Assembly: GCF_036250755.1 (NCBI RefSeq)
Contig: NZ_CP109583.1
Coordinates: 7,682,001 to 7,746,000, forward strand
DNA: 64,000 nucleotides
DNA from: Streptomyces uncialis
Lineage (GTDB): Bacteria; Actinomycetota; Actinomycetes; Streptomycetales; Streptomycetaceae
Direction: 5' to 3'
In this document: positions 19,634 through 32,286 of the stretch, piece by piece
How the letters are laid out: the number at the start of each line of letters is the position of its first letter
How positions within the stretch are numbered: the first letter of the stretch is position 1
Notes under the pieces: model-generated
Told to the model about the DNA's origin: nothing
The model's database searches: none
The model's input: only the letters and a program-made list of their open reading frames with translations
Translations under genes and position numbers: made by a program

Positions 19634-22024
19634 TCAGCCCGTCGTCTCCCCGCTCCCCGGAGCGGGCGAGGCGGCGGGCCGCGGTGTTCCCGGACCCGTG
19701 CCGCCGCCGTCCCCCGGCCCCACGGACGCCGCGCCCCCGTCCGGCTCCACGCTCCGCGGCCCGCCGCCGCCCGGCTCCACACCGTCCGTCCGCGCCGCCC
19801 CCGTACCGTCCGCCCCGGCATCCGGTGCGCTGTCCGGCGCCCCCGGTCCCGCGACCGGCACCACCCCGGCCGCCCCCGGCCCGTCGTCCGGCGCCGGCCC
19901 ATGGCCCAGGGCCCGGCCCACCGCCGCGTCCATGCCCAGCCGGGCGCCCTCCCGCACGCACTCCTCGTACCGGACGTCGCCCAGCGCCGCCCGGGAGCGC
20001 TCCTCGCACAGCTCGTGCGGCGCGTTGTAGTGGCGTGAGCCGAACAGCGGCAGACCCACCGACGCCCACATCCGGCCCGCCGCGCCCTGGAGCACCGCCG
20101 CCTCCGCCGGATCGCCCTCGTCCACCGTGACCAGCGCCAGCAGCTCGATCGCGAGGACCGCGCCCAGCAGGTCCCGGAACGTGTGGTCGATGACCAGGCA
20201 CTCCTCCAGCAGCCGCCGGGCCCGCGCCGGATCACCCTCGCAGCGGGCCGCGTACCCGAGGACGAACAGCGCGTACGCCCGGGTCCAGCGCTCCCCGTGG
20301 TCCTCGCACACCTCCCGGACGTCCTCGCACAGCCGTACCGCGTCCCCGAGCTCGCCCTGGAACGCCAGCGCCATGGCCAGCTCCACCCGGGCCATCAGGA
20401 CATTGCTGTTCAGCTCCCCGATCTCCTCGTAGCGCTCCAGCGCCGAGCGGAGCAGCACCTCGGCGCGGCGGACATCGTCACCGACCAGCGCCAGACAGCC
20501 CCTGCGGTGCTCGACGTACGCGACGGCGACCGCGTTGTCCGTCCGCTCCGCCTCGTCCTGGCACTCATGGAGCGCCGCGAGCGCCGGGACCGGGTCGCCC
20601 TGGAGGATCGCCACATAGCCCAGCACCCACAGGGCCTTGAGCCGGGCCTGCGGGAAGTCGTCGGGCTGCTCCGGCGCCCCCGCGTCCAGCTCCACGCTGC
20701 GCTGGAGCCAGTGCCGGCCCTCCGAGAGCCGCCCGCAGCCCACCCAGTAGAACCAGAGGGTGCCCGCGAGATGCTGGCCGAGCCGGGTGTCGCCGGGCTC
20801 GGTGAGGCAGTGCTCCAGGGCGGTACGCAGATTGGGCAGCTCCGCCTCGATCCGCGCGGCCACCTCCGCCTGGCGCGGGGAGAACCACTCCAGCTCGCAC
20901 CAGGTCGCCAGCCCCATGTACCAGTCCCGGTGGCGCCGCCGCAGCCGTACCGCGTCCCCGGAACCCTCCAGCCAGTCGGCGCCGTACGCGCGGACCGTGT
21001 CCAGCATCCGGTAGCGCACCCCGGCGGCCCCGTCCTCACGGCCCACCACGGACTGTTCGAGCAGGGCCGACAGCACATCGAGGACATCGTCCGCGTGCAG
21101 CCCGTCCCCGCCGCACACGTACTCGACGGCGTCCAGGTCGAAGGCGCCGGAGAACACCGAGAGCCGCGCCCACAGCAGCCGCTCCCGCGCGGTGCACAGC
21201 TCATGGCTCCAGCCGATCGCCGTCCGCAGCGTCTGATGGCGGGGCAAAGCGTCCCGGCCGCCCCCGGTGAGCAGCCGGAAACGGTCGTCGAGGCGGTGCA
21301 GCAGCTGACCGGGGGACAGCGCGGTGAGCCGTCCCGCCGCCAGCTCCAGCGCGAGCGGTATGCCGTCCAGCCGGCGGCAGACCTCCCGCGCGTCGTCCGC
21401 CGCCGCGTCGTCCAGCGCGAAGCCGGGCACCACGGCCGCCGCCCGGTCCGTGAACAGGGCCAGGGCGTCCGGCTCGCCCAGCGGGGCGAGCGGCACCACC
21501 CGCTCCCCGCTCAGCCCCAGCGGACGCCGGCCCGCGGCGAGGACGGTGAGCCCCGGCGCGGCCCGCAGCAGCGCCCCGACCAGCGCCGCGCACGGGTCCA
21601 CCAGATGTTCGTAGCCGTCCACGACGAGCAGGACCCGGCGGTCCGCGAAGTGCTCCAGCAGCACCTCACGGGCGGGCCGGGCGGTGTGGTCGGTGAGCGC
21701 CAGGGCCTCCACGACCGCGTACTCCAGCAGATCGTCGGCGGTCACCGCCGCCAGCTCCACCAGCCGCGCCCCGCCCGGCGGAGCGCACACGGCCGCCGCG
21801 CGCGCCGCCAGCCGGGACTTGCCGACCCCGCCCATACCGGTCACGGTCACCAGCCGGGATTCCTCCAGCGCGCCCGCCAGACAGGCCAGCTCGGGAGCGC
21901 GTCCCACGAAGGCGTTCAGCTCCAGCGGCAGGGCACCGGACACCCCCGGGAACTGCGCAGAATCGTCTCTTCGGGCCCCGGGCCGCGATGTGCGTCGCAT
22001 GAGAGACGGAGCGTACCCAGGCAT
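19634..22024 (-). CDS. STAND/NB-ARC ATPase with TPR repeats, no visible output domain
   Basis: A large signal-transduction ATPase of about 796 residues. The NB-ARC part begins almost at the N-terminus (NAFVGRAPELACL). Walker A GMGGVGKS is near residue 60, Walker B VLLVVDGYEH follows, and the GLPL-like motif is DGIPLALELAAG. The next region, roughly 320-700, is helical and TPR-like. The last 95 or so residues are a Gly/Pro/Asp-rich low-complexity tail. Proteins with this core in Streptomyces usually carry a SARP or LuxR DNA-binding domain; none is visible at either end. The start is ATG 22024; ATG 22000 or TTG 22039 are possible. It converges on rpsD with only 33 bp between stops and no hairpin. 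Confidence 0.85.
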   Translation of the reverse strand: MPGYAPSLMRRTSRPGARRDDSAQFPGVSGALPLELNAFVGRAPELACLAGALEESRLVTVTGMGGVGKSRLAARAAAVCAPPGGARLVELAAVTADDLLEYAVVEALALTDHTARPAREVLLEHFADRRVLLVVDGYEHLVDPCAALVGALLRAAPGLTVLAAGRRPLGLSGERVVPLAPLGEPDALALFTDRAAAVVPGFALDDAAADDAREVCRRLDGIPLALELAAGRLTALSPGQLLHRLDDRFRLLTGGGRDALPRHQTLRTAIGWSHELCTARERLLWARLSVFSGAFDLDAVEYVCGGDGLHADDVLDVLSALLEQSVVGREDGAAGVRYRMLDTVRAYGADWLEGSGDAVRLRRRHRDWYMGLATWCELEWFSPRQAEVAARIEAELPNLRTALEHCLTEPGDTRLGQHLAGTLWFYWVGCGRLSEGRHWLQRSVELDAGAPEQPDDFPQARLKALWVLGYVAILQGDPVPALAALHECQDEAERTDNAVAVAYVEHRRGCLALVGDDVRRAEVLLRSALERYEEIGELNSNVLMARVELAMALAFQGELGDAVRLCEDVREVCEDHGERWTRAYALFVLGYAARCEGDPARARRLLEECLVIDHTFRDLLGAVLAIELLALVTVDEGDPAEAAVLQGAAGRMWASVGLPLFGSRHYNAPHELCEERSRAALGDVRYEECVREGARLGMDAAVGRALGHGPAPDDGPGAAGVVPVAGPGAPDSAPDAGADGTGAARTDGVEPGGGGPRSVEPDGGAASVGPGDGGGTGPGTPRPAASPAPGSGETTG

Positions 22025-22272
22025 AAGCGGTCCGTACAATCAGCCCGCACGGGCCGCCCCGTCGCGGATCCCTCGCCCGCCCGCCCGGACCCGCACCGGC
22101 ACACACCGTGACGGGGGGCCGTAATCCGGTACGGAGGCGGGCGCGTGGCGCGATAGGCTCGGGCCATACTTGTCGACCGCCGGGCACCGGCGAAGGACCG
22201 CCGCAGGGCCGGCGCGGTCGACGTACGGGCGTCCCGGTCACCCCGGGCGAAGATCTCAGGGAGCGGTGCACT
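22025..22272. promoter_or_regulatory. Divergent promoter region, STAND ATPase / DUF948-alaS group
   Basis: A 248-bp spacer. TAGGCT (22154-22159) is a candidate plus-strand -10 for the DUF948-DUF6167-alaS-ruvX operon. No clear -35 was seen. Confidence 0.4.
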
Positions 22273-22716
22273 GTGTCCGGTGGAGAGGTTGCCGGGATCC
22301 TGGTGGCCGTCTTCTGGGCGATCCTGGTCTCCTTCCTCGCCGTCGCGCTGGCGAGGCTGGCCCAGACGCTCAGGGCGACCACCAAACTCGTCGCGGACGT
22401 GACCGACCAGGCAGTCCCGCTGCTGGCGGACGCGGCCACGGCCGTGCGCTCGGCACAGACCCAGATCGACCGGGTCGACTCCATCGCCTCCGATGTCCAG
22501 GAGGTCACGTCGAACGCCTCCGCGCTCTCCACCACGGTCGCCGCCACCTTCGGCGGCCCCCTGGTGAAGGTCGCCGCGTTCGGCTACGGCGTCCGCCAGG
22601 CCATCGGCCGCAAGGGCGCGCCCGCCGCCACCCCGCCCACCGAACAGGCCCGTCGCACCGTGATCCTCGGCCGGGCCGTCCCGGCCAAGCGGCGCGGCAG
22701 GCGCAAGAAGGACTGA
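22273..22716 (+). CDS. DUF948 membrane protein
   Basis: A 147-residue protein with one N-terminal membrane span (VAGILVAVFWAILVSFLAVALA). An amphipathic helical, methyl-acceptor-like region with regular heptads follows (LRATTKLVADVTDQAVPLLADAATAVRSAQTQID), then a basic tail (VPAKRRGRRKKD). This fits the DUF948 family, whose function is unknown. The GTG start follows AGGGAG. It is 7 bp before the next small gene and upstream of alaS, an arrangement conserved in actinobacteria. Confidence 0.85.
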   Translation: MSGGEVAGILVAVFWAILVSFLAVALARLAQTLRATTKLVADVTDQAVPLLADAATAVRSAQTQIDRVDSIASDVQEVTSNASALSTTVAATFGGPLVKVAAFGYGVRQAIGRKGAPAATPPTEQARRTVILGRAVPAKRRGRRKKD

Positions 22717-22723
22717 CGCAGCG

Positions 22724-23080
22724 ATGTTCCGCCGTACGTTCTGGTTCACCGCGGGCGCCGCCGCCGGGGTCTGGGCCACCACCAAGGTCAACCGCAAGCT
22801 CAAGCAGCTCACCCCGGAGAGCCTCGCCGCCCAGGCCGCGAACAAGGCCGTCGACACCGGCCACCGGCTCAAGGAGTTCGCCCTCGACGTCCGCGCCGGA
22901 ATGATCCAGCGCGAGCACGAACTGGGCGACGCGCTGGGCCTGCACGCCCCCGTCGACGGTGAGCTCCCCGCGCCGCGCCGCGCCGCCGCCCTGGAAAGCC
23001 CCTACCACCCCGACCACCCGAAGGCCGCGAAGTACGCCGAGCACAGGACGCACTCGCACAACCGGAATGAGGACCACTGA
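22724..23080 (+). CDS. DUF6167-like small membrane-associated protein
   Basis: 118 residues. The start is hydrophobic ([24 protein letters not shown]), then comes a helical region with charged residues and a His/Arg-rich end ([25 protein letters not shown]). I recall this as the small conserved protein (DUF6167) found before alaS in Streptomyces; no function is known. Its stop overlaps the alaS ATG by one base, so alaS translation is probably coupled to it. Confidence 0.8.
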   Translation: MFRRTFWFTAGAAAGVWATTKVNRKLKQLTPESLAAQAANKAVDTGHRLKEFALDVRAGMIQREHELGDALGLHAPVDGELPAPRRAAALESPYHPDHPKAAKYAEHRTHSHNRNEDH

Positions 23081-25752
23081 TGGAGTCGGCTGAAATCCGC
23101 CGCCGCTGGCTGCGCTTCTTCGAGGAGCGCGGGCACACCGTCGTTCCGTCGGCGTCGCTGATCGCGGACGACCCGACCCTGCTGCTGGTCCCCGCGGGCA
23201 TGGTCCCCTTCAAGCCGTACTTCCTCGGTGAGGTCAAGCCGCCCTACGAGCGCGCCACCAGCGTCCAGAAGTGCGTCCGCACCCCGGACATCGAAGAGGT
23301 CGGCAAGACCACCCGGCACGGCACCTTCTTCCAGATGTGCGGCAACTTCTCCTTCGGGGACTACTTCAAGGAAGGCGCCATCAAGTACGCCTGGGAGCTG
23401 CTGACCGGCTCCCTCGCGGACGGCGGCTACGCCCTGGACCCCGAGCGGCTGTGGATCACGGTCTACGAGCAGGACGACGAGGCCGAGCGCATCTGGCGGG
23501 ACGTCATCGGGGTGCCCGCCGAGCGCATCCAGCGCCTCGGGATGGGCCCCAACTTCTGGTCCATGGGCGTCCCCGGCCCCTGCGGCCCCTGCTCCGAGGT
23601 CCACTACGACCGCGGCCCCGAGTTCGGCGTCGAGGGCGGCCCCGCCGTCAACGACGAGCGGTACGTCGAGATCTGGAACCTCGTCTTCATGCAGTACGAG
23701 CGGGGCGAGGGCACCGGCAAGGAAGACTTCGAGATCCTCGGAGACCTGCCGAACAAGAACATCGACACCGGTCTCGGTCTCGAACGCCTCGCCATGATCC
23801 TCCAGGGCGTGCAGAACATGTTCGAGATCGACACCTCCCGTGTCGTGATCGAGAAGGCCACCGAGCTGACCGGTATCGCCTACGGCAAGGCCCACGACAG
23901 CGATGTCTCGCTGCGCGTCGTCTCCGACCACATGCGCACCTCCGTGATGCTCATCGGCGACGGCGTCACCCCCGGCAACGAGGGCCGCGGCTACGTACTG
24001 CGCCGCATCATGCGCCGCGCCGTGCGCAACATGCGGCTGCTGGGCGCCACCGGCCCCGTCGTCGGTGAGCTGGTCGACACGGTCATCCGCTCGATGGCCG
24101 ACCAGTACCCGGAGCTGGAGAGCGAGCGGGCGCGCATCGAGACCGTGGCCCTCGCCGAGGAGGCCGCGTTCCTCAAGACGCTGAAGGCCGGCACCAACAT
24201 CCTCGACAGCGCCGTCTCGGAGACCAAGGCCACCGGCGGCACGGTGCTCACCGGTGACAAGGCGTTCCTGCTCCACGACACCTGGGGCTTCCCCATCGAC
24301 CTCACCCTGGAGATGGCCGCCGAACAGGGCCTCGCCGTGGACCAGGACGGCTTCCGGCGGCTGATGAAGGAGCAGCGGGAGCGCGCCAAGGCCGACGCCC
24401 GCGCCAAGAAGACCGGTCACGCCGACATGGGCGCCTACCGCGAGATCGCCGACCGCGCGGGCGCCACCGAGTTCACCGGGTACGCCGACACCGAGGGCGA
24501 GTCCCGGATCGTCGGCATCCTGGTGGACGGGGTCTCCTCCCCGGCCGCCACCGAGGGCGACGACGTCGAGATCGTCCTCGACCGCACCCCCTTCTACGCC
24601 GAGGGCGGCGGCCAGATCGGTGACACCGGCCGGATCCGCCTCGACTCGGGGGCCGTGGTCGAGATCCGCGACTGCCAGAAGCCGGTGCCGGGCGTGTACG
24701 TCCACAAGGGCGTCGTCCAGGTCGGTGAGGTGACCGTCGGCGCCGCCGCCCACGCCACCATCGACGTGCGCCGCCGCACCGCCATCGCCCGCGCCCACTC
24801 CGCCACCCACCTCACCCACCAGGCGCTGCGTGACGCGCTCGGCCCGACGGCCGCCCAGGCCGGTTCCGAGAACCAGCCCGGCCGCTTCCGTTTCGACTTC
24901 GGCTCACCGGCCGCCGTGCCCGGCACCGTCCTCACCGACGTCGAGCAGCGGATCAACGAGGTCCTCGCCCGGGACCTCGACGTCCAGGCCGAGGTCATGA
25001 GCATCGACGACGCCAAGAAGCAGGGCGCCATCGCCGAGTTCGGCGAGAAGTACGGCGAGCGGGTCCGGGTCGTCACCATCGGGGACTTCTCCAAGGAGCT
25101 CTGCGGCGGTACCCATGTCCACAACACCTCGCAGCTCGGCCTGGTGAAGCTGCTCGGGGAGTCGTCCATCGGCTCCGGGGTGCGCCGTATCGAGGCCCTG
25201 GTGGGCGTCGACGCCTACAACTTCCTCGCCCGTGAGCACACCGTCGTCGCCCAGCTCCAGGAGCTGGTCAAGGGCCGCTCCGAGGAGCTGCCCGAGAAGA
25301 TCGCCGGGATGCTCGCCAAGCTGCGGGAGGCCGAGAAGGAGATCGAGAGGTTCCGCGCGGAGAAGGTCCTCCAGGCCGCCGCCGGGCTCGCCTCGTCCGC
25401 CAAGGACGTGCGCGGTACCGCCCTCGTCACCGGCCAGGTCCCCGACGGCACCACCGCCGACGACCTGCGCAAGCTGGTCCTCGACGTCCGGGGCCGTATC
25501 CAGGGCGACCGGGCCGTGGTCGTGGCCCTGTTCACCGCCGTGAACGGCAAGCCGCTCACGGTGATCGCCACCAACGACGCCGCCCGCGCGCGCGGTCTGA
25601 AGGCCGGTGAGCTGGTCCGCGCCGCCGCCAAGACCCTCGGCGGCGGCGGTGGCGGCAAGCCGGACGTCGCCCAGGGCGGCGGCCAGAACGCCGCCGCGAT
25701 CGGTGACGCCATCGACGCCGTCGAACGGCTCGTCGCCGACACCGCCGCCTGA
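23080..25752 (+). CDS. alaS: Alanyl-tRNA synthetase
   Basis: Charges tRNA-Ala and edits mischarged serine or glycine. It has 890 residues. The class II catalytic core is at the N-terminus ([40 protein letters not shown]). The editing domain carries the zinc ligands HSATHLTH and CGGTHVHN. A coiled coil and the C-Ala domain, with a Gly-rich [15 protein letters not shown] segment, complete it. It overlaps both neighbours by one base (TGATG). Confidence 0.97.
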   Translation: MESAEIRRRWLRFFEERGHTVVPSASLIADDPTLLLVPAGMVPFKPYFLGEVKPPYERATSVQKCVRTPDIEEVGKTTRHGTFFQMCGNFSFGDYFKEGAIKYAWELLTGSLADGGYALDPERLWITVYEQDDEAERIWRDVIGVPAERIQRLGMGPNFWSMGVPGPCGPCSEVHYDRGPEFGVEGGPAVNDERYVEIWNLVFMQYERGEGTGKEDFEILGDLPNKNIDTGLGLERLAMILQGVQNMFEIDTSRVVIEKATELTGIAYGKAHDSDVSLRVVSDHMRTSVMLIGDGVTPGNEGRGYVLRRIMRRAVRNMRLLGATGPVVGELVDTVIRSMADQYPELESERARIETVALAEEAAFLKTLKAGTNILDSAVSETKATGGTVLTGDKAFLLHDTWGFPIDLTLEMAAEQGLAVDQDGFRRLMKEQRERAKADARAKKTGHADMGAYREIADRAGATEFTGYADTEGESRIVGILVDGVSSPAATEGDDVEIVLDRTPFYAEGGGQIGDTGRIRLDSGAVVEIRDCQKPVPGVYVHKGVVQVGEVTVGAAAHATIDVRRRTAIARAHSATHLTHQALRDALGPTAAQAGSENQPGRFRFDFGSPAAVPGTVLTDVEQRINEVLARDLDVQAEVMSIDDAKKQGAIAEFGEKYGERVRVVTIGDFSKELCGGTHVHNTSQLGLVKLLGESSIGSGVRRIEALVGVDAYNFLAREHTVVAQLQELVKGRSEELPEKIAGMLAKLREAEKEIERFRAEKVLQAAAGLASSAKDVRGTALVTGQVPDGTTADDLRKLVLDVRGRIQGDRAVVVALFTAVNGKPLTVIATNDAARARGLKAGELVRAAAKTLGGGGGGKPDVAQGGGQNAAAIGDAIDAVERLVADTAA

Positions 25753-26216
25753 TGCGCCGGGGCCGCCGACTCGCGCTCGACGTGGGGGACGCCCGGATCG
25801 GTGTCGCCTCCTGCGATCCGGACGGCATCCTCGCCACGCCGGTGGAGACCGTGCCGGGACGTGATGTCCCGGCCGCCCACCGGCGGCTGCGGGCCCTCGT
25901 GGAGGAGTACGAGCCGATCGAGGTCGTCGTCGGGCTCCCGCGCTCCCTGCGCGGCGGCGAGGGCCCGGCGGCGGTCAAGGTCCGGGCCTTCGCCCAGGTC
26001 CTCGCCACCGGTATCGCGCCCGTCCCGGTGCGCCTGATGGACGAGAGGATGACCACAATCACGGCCAGTCAGGGACTGCGCGCCTCGGGCGTGACGTCCC
26101 GAAAGGGCCGGTCTGTCATCGACCAGGCTGCCGCTGTGGTGATCCTCCAGAACGCTCTGGAGTCCGAACGGGCGTCAGGCGCTGCACCCGGTGAGGGCGT
26201 CGAAGTGGTCATCTGA
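25752..26216 (+). CDS. ruvX: RuvX/YqgF, putative pre-16S rRNA nuclease
   Basis: A RuvC-fold nuclease of 154 residues, implicated in 16S rRNA 5'-end maturation and also discussed as a Holliday-junction resolvase. The family motifs LALDVGDARIGVA, VVVGLPRSLRGGEG and RLMDERMTT are present. The ATG overlaps the alaS stop (TGATG). It stands between alaS and mltG, the usual actinobacterial order. Confidence 0.93.
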   Translation: MRRGRRLALDVGDARIGVASCDPDGILATPVETVPGRDVPAAHRRLRALVEEYEPIEVVVGLPRSLRGGEGPAAVKVRAFAQVLATGIAPVPVRLMDERMTTITASQGLRASGVTSRKGRSVIDQAAAVVILQNALESERASGAAPGEGVEVVI

Positions 26217-26341
26217 TCGCGATACGGTAACGTTCCGCGCGATGCGACGGGGTTCGAACAGCCGGCGCACAGCAATTGAGGTGGATGCGACGCCGCGCCG
26301 CGAGTGCTCAGCGGACCCCGCCTCGCGGCACTAGGGGACAG

Positions 26342-28165
26342 ATGACTGAATATGGCCGGGGCCAAGGCTCCGAACCGTGGTATCCGGAGGACCCGTTGTA
26401 CGGGGACGTCGGATGGGAGGGCTCGCAGGGCCACCCCGGCCAGTCCCCCCAGACCGGTCAGCAGTACCCGCACGGGCAGCAGCACCAGCAGCAGGGCCAC
26501 CAGGACCAGCACCAGCAGGGCCAGCAGCACCAGTACTACGAGCAGGGCCAGCCGCAGCAGTCGTACCCGCAGGACCAGGGCCAAGGCCAGGGCCAGGGGT
26601 ACGACCCGCAGCAGTATCCGCAGGACCACACCCAGCAGGCGTACCCGCAGCAGGGCCACGCCCCGCAGCACGCCGGGCAGTCCCCGCAGTACGACGAATG
26701 GCACAACCAGCCCGCCCCCGGGCAGGGCGACGCGCACGGCGGCCAGTACCAGGGCGGCTGGGAGGCCGCGCAGCCCGGCCAGATCCCCTACGGCACCGAC
26801 CCCGCGGGCACCTACGCGGGACAGCCCGAGGCGTACGGCGCCGAGCAGCCCGACCACTACGGCTCGGACGCGGCGTACCCGCCGCCCGAGCCTCCCGGCC
26901 GGCGGCGCGCCGCGCCCGACCCGGACGAGGCCACCGAGTGGGACGCCGGTCAGGAGGGCGAGGACCACGCCTTCTTCACCGGCCAGGACGCGCCCGACGG
27001 CGACGGATACGACGACGAGGAGCCCGAGGGCCGTTCCGGCGGCCGGGGCGGTGACCGGCGCGGTCGCGGCGGCAAGAGCAGGAAAGGCCGCAGCGGGGTC
27101 GCGTGTCTGCTGGTCACCGCGGTCTTCGCGGGCGGTATCGGCGCGGTCGGCTACTTCGGGTTCCAGTTCTACCAGGATCGTTTCGGCACGGCCCCGGACT
27201 TCGCGGGTGACGGCACCGGCGAGACCGTCTCCGTGGACATCCCCAAGGGCTCGCTCGGCTCCGGCATCGGCCAGAAACTCAAGGAAGCCGGCGTCATCAG
27301 GAGCGTCGACGCGTTCGTGTCGGCCCAGCAGCAGAACCCCAAGGGCAACACCATCCAGGACGGCGTCTATCTGCTGCGCAAGCAGATGTCGGCGGCCAGT
27401 GCCGTCGAACTGATGCTCAGTCCCAAGAGCCGCAACAACCTCATCATCGCGGAGGGCCGCCGCAACGCCTGGGTCTACTCGCAGATCGACAAGCGCCTCG
27501 AACTGCCCGGCGGCACCACCAAGGAAGTCGCCCTCAAGGAGTCGAAGTCCCTCGGTCTGCCCAGCTGGGCGAACTCGGACAAGGACATAAAGGATCCGCT
27601 GGAGGGCTTCCTCTACCCGTCGAGCTACTCCGTCGCCAAGGGTATGAAACCGGCCGCCGTGCTCAAGAAGATGGTCGCCCAGGCGGTCGAGCAGTACGAG
27701 ACCTACGACCTGGAGGCGAAGGCCCGCGAGCTGGGGCTGAAGGATCCGCTGGAGGTCGTCACCGTCGCGAGCATGGTCCAGGCCGAGGGCATGACCCACG
27801 ACGACTTCAAGAAGATGGCGGCCGTCGTCTACAACCGCCTCAAGCCGACGAACGTGGTCACCAACCAGAAGGTCGAGTTCGACTCCGCGTACAACTACGT
27901 GAAGAACCAGAGCGAGATCGACATCTCCACCAAGGAGATCCGGAACTACGACGACCCGTACAACACGTACTTCTACGCGGGACTGCCCCCCGGCCCGATC
28001 GGGAACCCCGGCAAGGACGCGATGCAGGCCGCGGTCGAGCCCGACACCGACGGCTGGATGTTCTTCATCTCCATCGACGGCAAGACGACCACGTTCACCA
28101 AGGAACTGGCCGACCACGAGGAACTGGTGCGCGAATTCAATGAGCGACGGAAGAACGGCGACTGA
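26342..28165 (+). CDS. mltG: MltG, endolytic murein transglycosylase, with a Gln-rich N-terminus
   Basis: Cleaves nascent peptidoglycan strands at the membrane and is thought to set glycan length. It has 607 residues. The first 190 or so form a cytoplasmic low-complexity region dominated by Gln, Tyr, Pro, Gly and His (QQYPHGQQHQQQGHQ and repeats of YPQ). A charged stretch leads to one span at about 252-277, then the LysM-like and YceG catalytic domains. The likely catalytic Glu is E482 in SMVQAEGMTHDD. The ATG at 26342 follows AGGGGAC. Its last 26 bp overlap the aroE start. Confidence 0.93.
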   Translation: MTEYGRGQGSEPWYPEDPLYGDVGWEGSQGHPGQSPQTGQQYPHGQQHQQQGHQDQHQQGQQHQYYEQGQPQQSYPQDQGQGQGQGYDPQQYPQDHTQQAYPQQGHAPQHAGQSPQYDEWHNQPAPGQGDAHGGQYQGGWEAAQPGQIPYGTDPAGTYAGQPEAYGAEQPDHYGSDAAYPPPEPPGRRRAAPDPDEATEWDAGQEGEDHAFFTGQDAPDGDGYDDEEPEGRSGGRGGDRRGRGGKSRKGRSGVACLLVTAVFAGGIGAVGYFGFQFYQDRFGTAPDFAGDGTGETVSVDIPKGSLGSGIGQKLKEAGVIRSVDAFVSAQQQNPKGNTIQDGVYLLRKQMSAASAVELMLSPKSRNNLIIAEGRRNAWVYSQIDKRLELPGGTTKEVALKESKSLGLPSWANSDKDIKDPLEGFLYPSSYSVAKGMKPAAVLKKMVAQAVEQYETYDLEAKARELGLKDPLEVVTVASMVQAEGMTHDDFKKMAAVVYNRLKPTNVVTNQKVEFDSAYNYVKNQSEIDISTKEIRNYDDPYNTYFYAGLPPGPIGNPGKDAMQAAVEPDTDGWMFFISIDGKTTTFTKELADHEELVREFNERRKNGD

Positions 28166-28994
28166 GCACGCCGGGCGGCGCCGCGCGGCGGTCCTCGGCT
28201 CACCGATCGCGCACTCCCTGTCCCCGGTGCTGCACCGGGCGGCCTACGCCGAACTGGGACTGACCGGCTGGAGCTACGACCGCTTCGAGACCGACGAGGC
28301 GGCCCTGCCCGGCTTCCTCGCCGGGCTCGGCCCCGAGTGGGCCGGGCTCTCGCTGACCATGCCGCTCAAGCGCGCGGTGATCCCGCTGCTCGACGAGGTC
28401 AGCGACACGGCCGCCGCCGTGGAAGCCGTCAACACCGTCGTCCTCACCGAGGACGGCCGCCGCACCGGGGACAACACCGACATCCCCGGGATGGTCGCCG
28501 CGCTGCGGGAGCGCGGCGTGGAGTCCGTGGAGTCCGCGGCGGTGCTCGGCGCCGGGGCCACCGCCTCGTCCGCGCTCGCCGCCCTCGCCCGGATCTGCAC
28601 CGGCGAGGTCGTCGCCTACGTCCGCAGCGCCGCCCGCGCGGCGGAAATGCGGCAGTGGGGCGAACGCCTCGGCGTCGAGGTCCGCACCGAGGACTGGGAC
28701 GACGCGGCCCGCGCGCTGCACGCCCCCCTGGTGATCGCCACCACGCCCGCCGGGACGACCGACGCCCTCGCCGCCCGGCTGCCCGAACGCCCCGCGACGC
28801 TGTTCGACGTGCTGTACGAGCCCTGGCCCACCGAGCTCGCCGCCCGCTGGTCGGCGTACGGCGGCGCCGTCGTCAGCGGCCTCGACCTCCTCGTCCACCA
28901 GGCCGTGCTCCAGGTCGAGCGGATGACCGGGCGCGGCCCCGCGCCGCTGGCCGCGATGCGCCGCGCCGGAGAGCACGCGCTCGCCTCCCGCTGA
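28140..28994 (+). CDS. aroE: Shikimate dehydrogenase
   Basis: Reduces 3-dehydroshikimate to shikimate with NADPH. It has 284 residues. The substrate motif SPIAHSLSPVLH, catalytic Lys in LTMPLKRAV, Asp in GDNTDIPGM, and nucleotide loop LGAGATASSALAAL are all present. The ATG lies within mltG, giving a 26-bp overlap. No later start would keep the SPIAHS strand intact. It opens the aroE-aroC-aroK-aroB set. Confidence 0.93.
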   Translation: MSDGRTATEHAGRRRAAVLGSPIAHSLSPVLHRAAYAELGLTGWSYDRFETDEAALPGFLAGLGPEWAGLSLTMPLKRAVIPLLDEVSDTAAAVEAVNTVVLTEDGRRTGDNTDIPGMVAALRERGVESVESAAVLGAGATASSALAALARICTGEVVAYVRSAARAAEMRQWGERLGVEVRTEDWDDAARALHAPLVIATTPAGTTDALAARLPERPATLFDVLYEPWPTELAARWSAYGGAVVSGLDLLVHQAVLQVERMTGRGPAPLAAMRRAGEHALASR

Positions 28995-29133
28995 CCCGCC
29001 GGACCCGGGGGCGTCCGCCTGATGGACCTTCGAACAGGCACGGGTCCGGGGCATGGGAGGATCAGGGGTGGCGGGCCAGGGCCGCGCACCCGGTCGCGCC
29101 GTCGCAGTTCGGGCGCGAGCAAGAGGAGCACCG

Positions 29134-32023
<2,890 letters not shown>

Positions 32024-32036
32024 TCCCCGCTCCCAC

Positions 32037-32070
32037 GGGACGCGGGGCCGATGGACCGGCCCCGCGTCCC
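32037..32070 (+). terminator. aroB terminator
   Basis: A perfect 14-bp stem (32037-32050 with 32057-32070) and a 6-base loop, 13 bases after the stop. Confidence 0.85.
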
Positions 32071-32286
32071 TGAGCGCATCCTCCGCCGTCCGCCGTCCGT
32101 TCACCCGGCCCGTCCCCACGGGGACCGCCCGGGAAGGTACCGTTCGGTGGATGTTCCCCGGCCGCCACGGCCGCGGGGAGCGGCGCCGCCCGGCCGGGAA
32201 CTCCGGCGGGGTCGCCGCGAGTTGTCTGGACGACACGACACGACCCGACGCGCCGGTACGGCCTGTACGAGACGGAGTGGCACCGG

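Noticed and set aside
22025..23079. T-box leader for alaS (and for hisS at 14075-14330)
   Set aside because: No T-box sequence or specifier loop seen; alaS is read from coupled upstream genes.
26240..26275. GGGGTTCGAAC segment resembling a tRNA T-loop before mltG
   Set aside because: No cloverleaf can be drawn around it.
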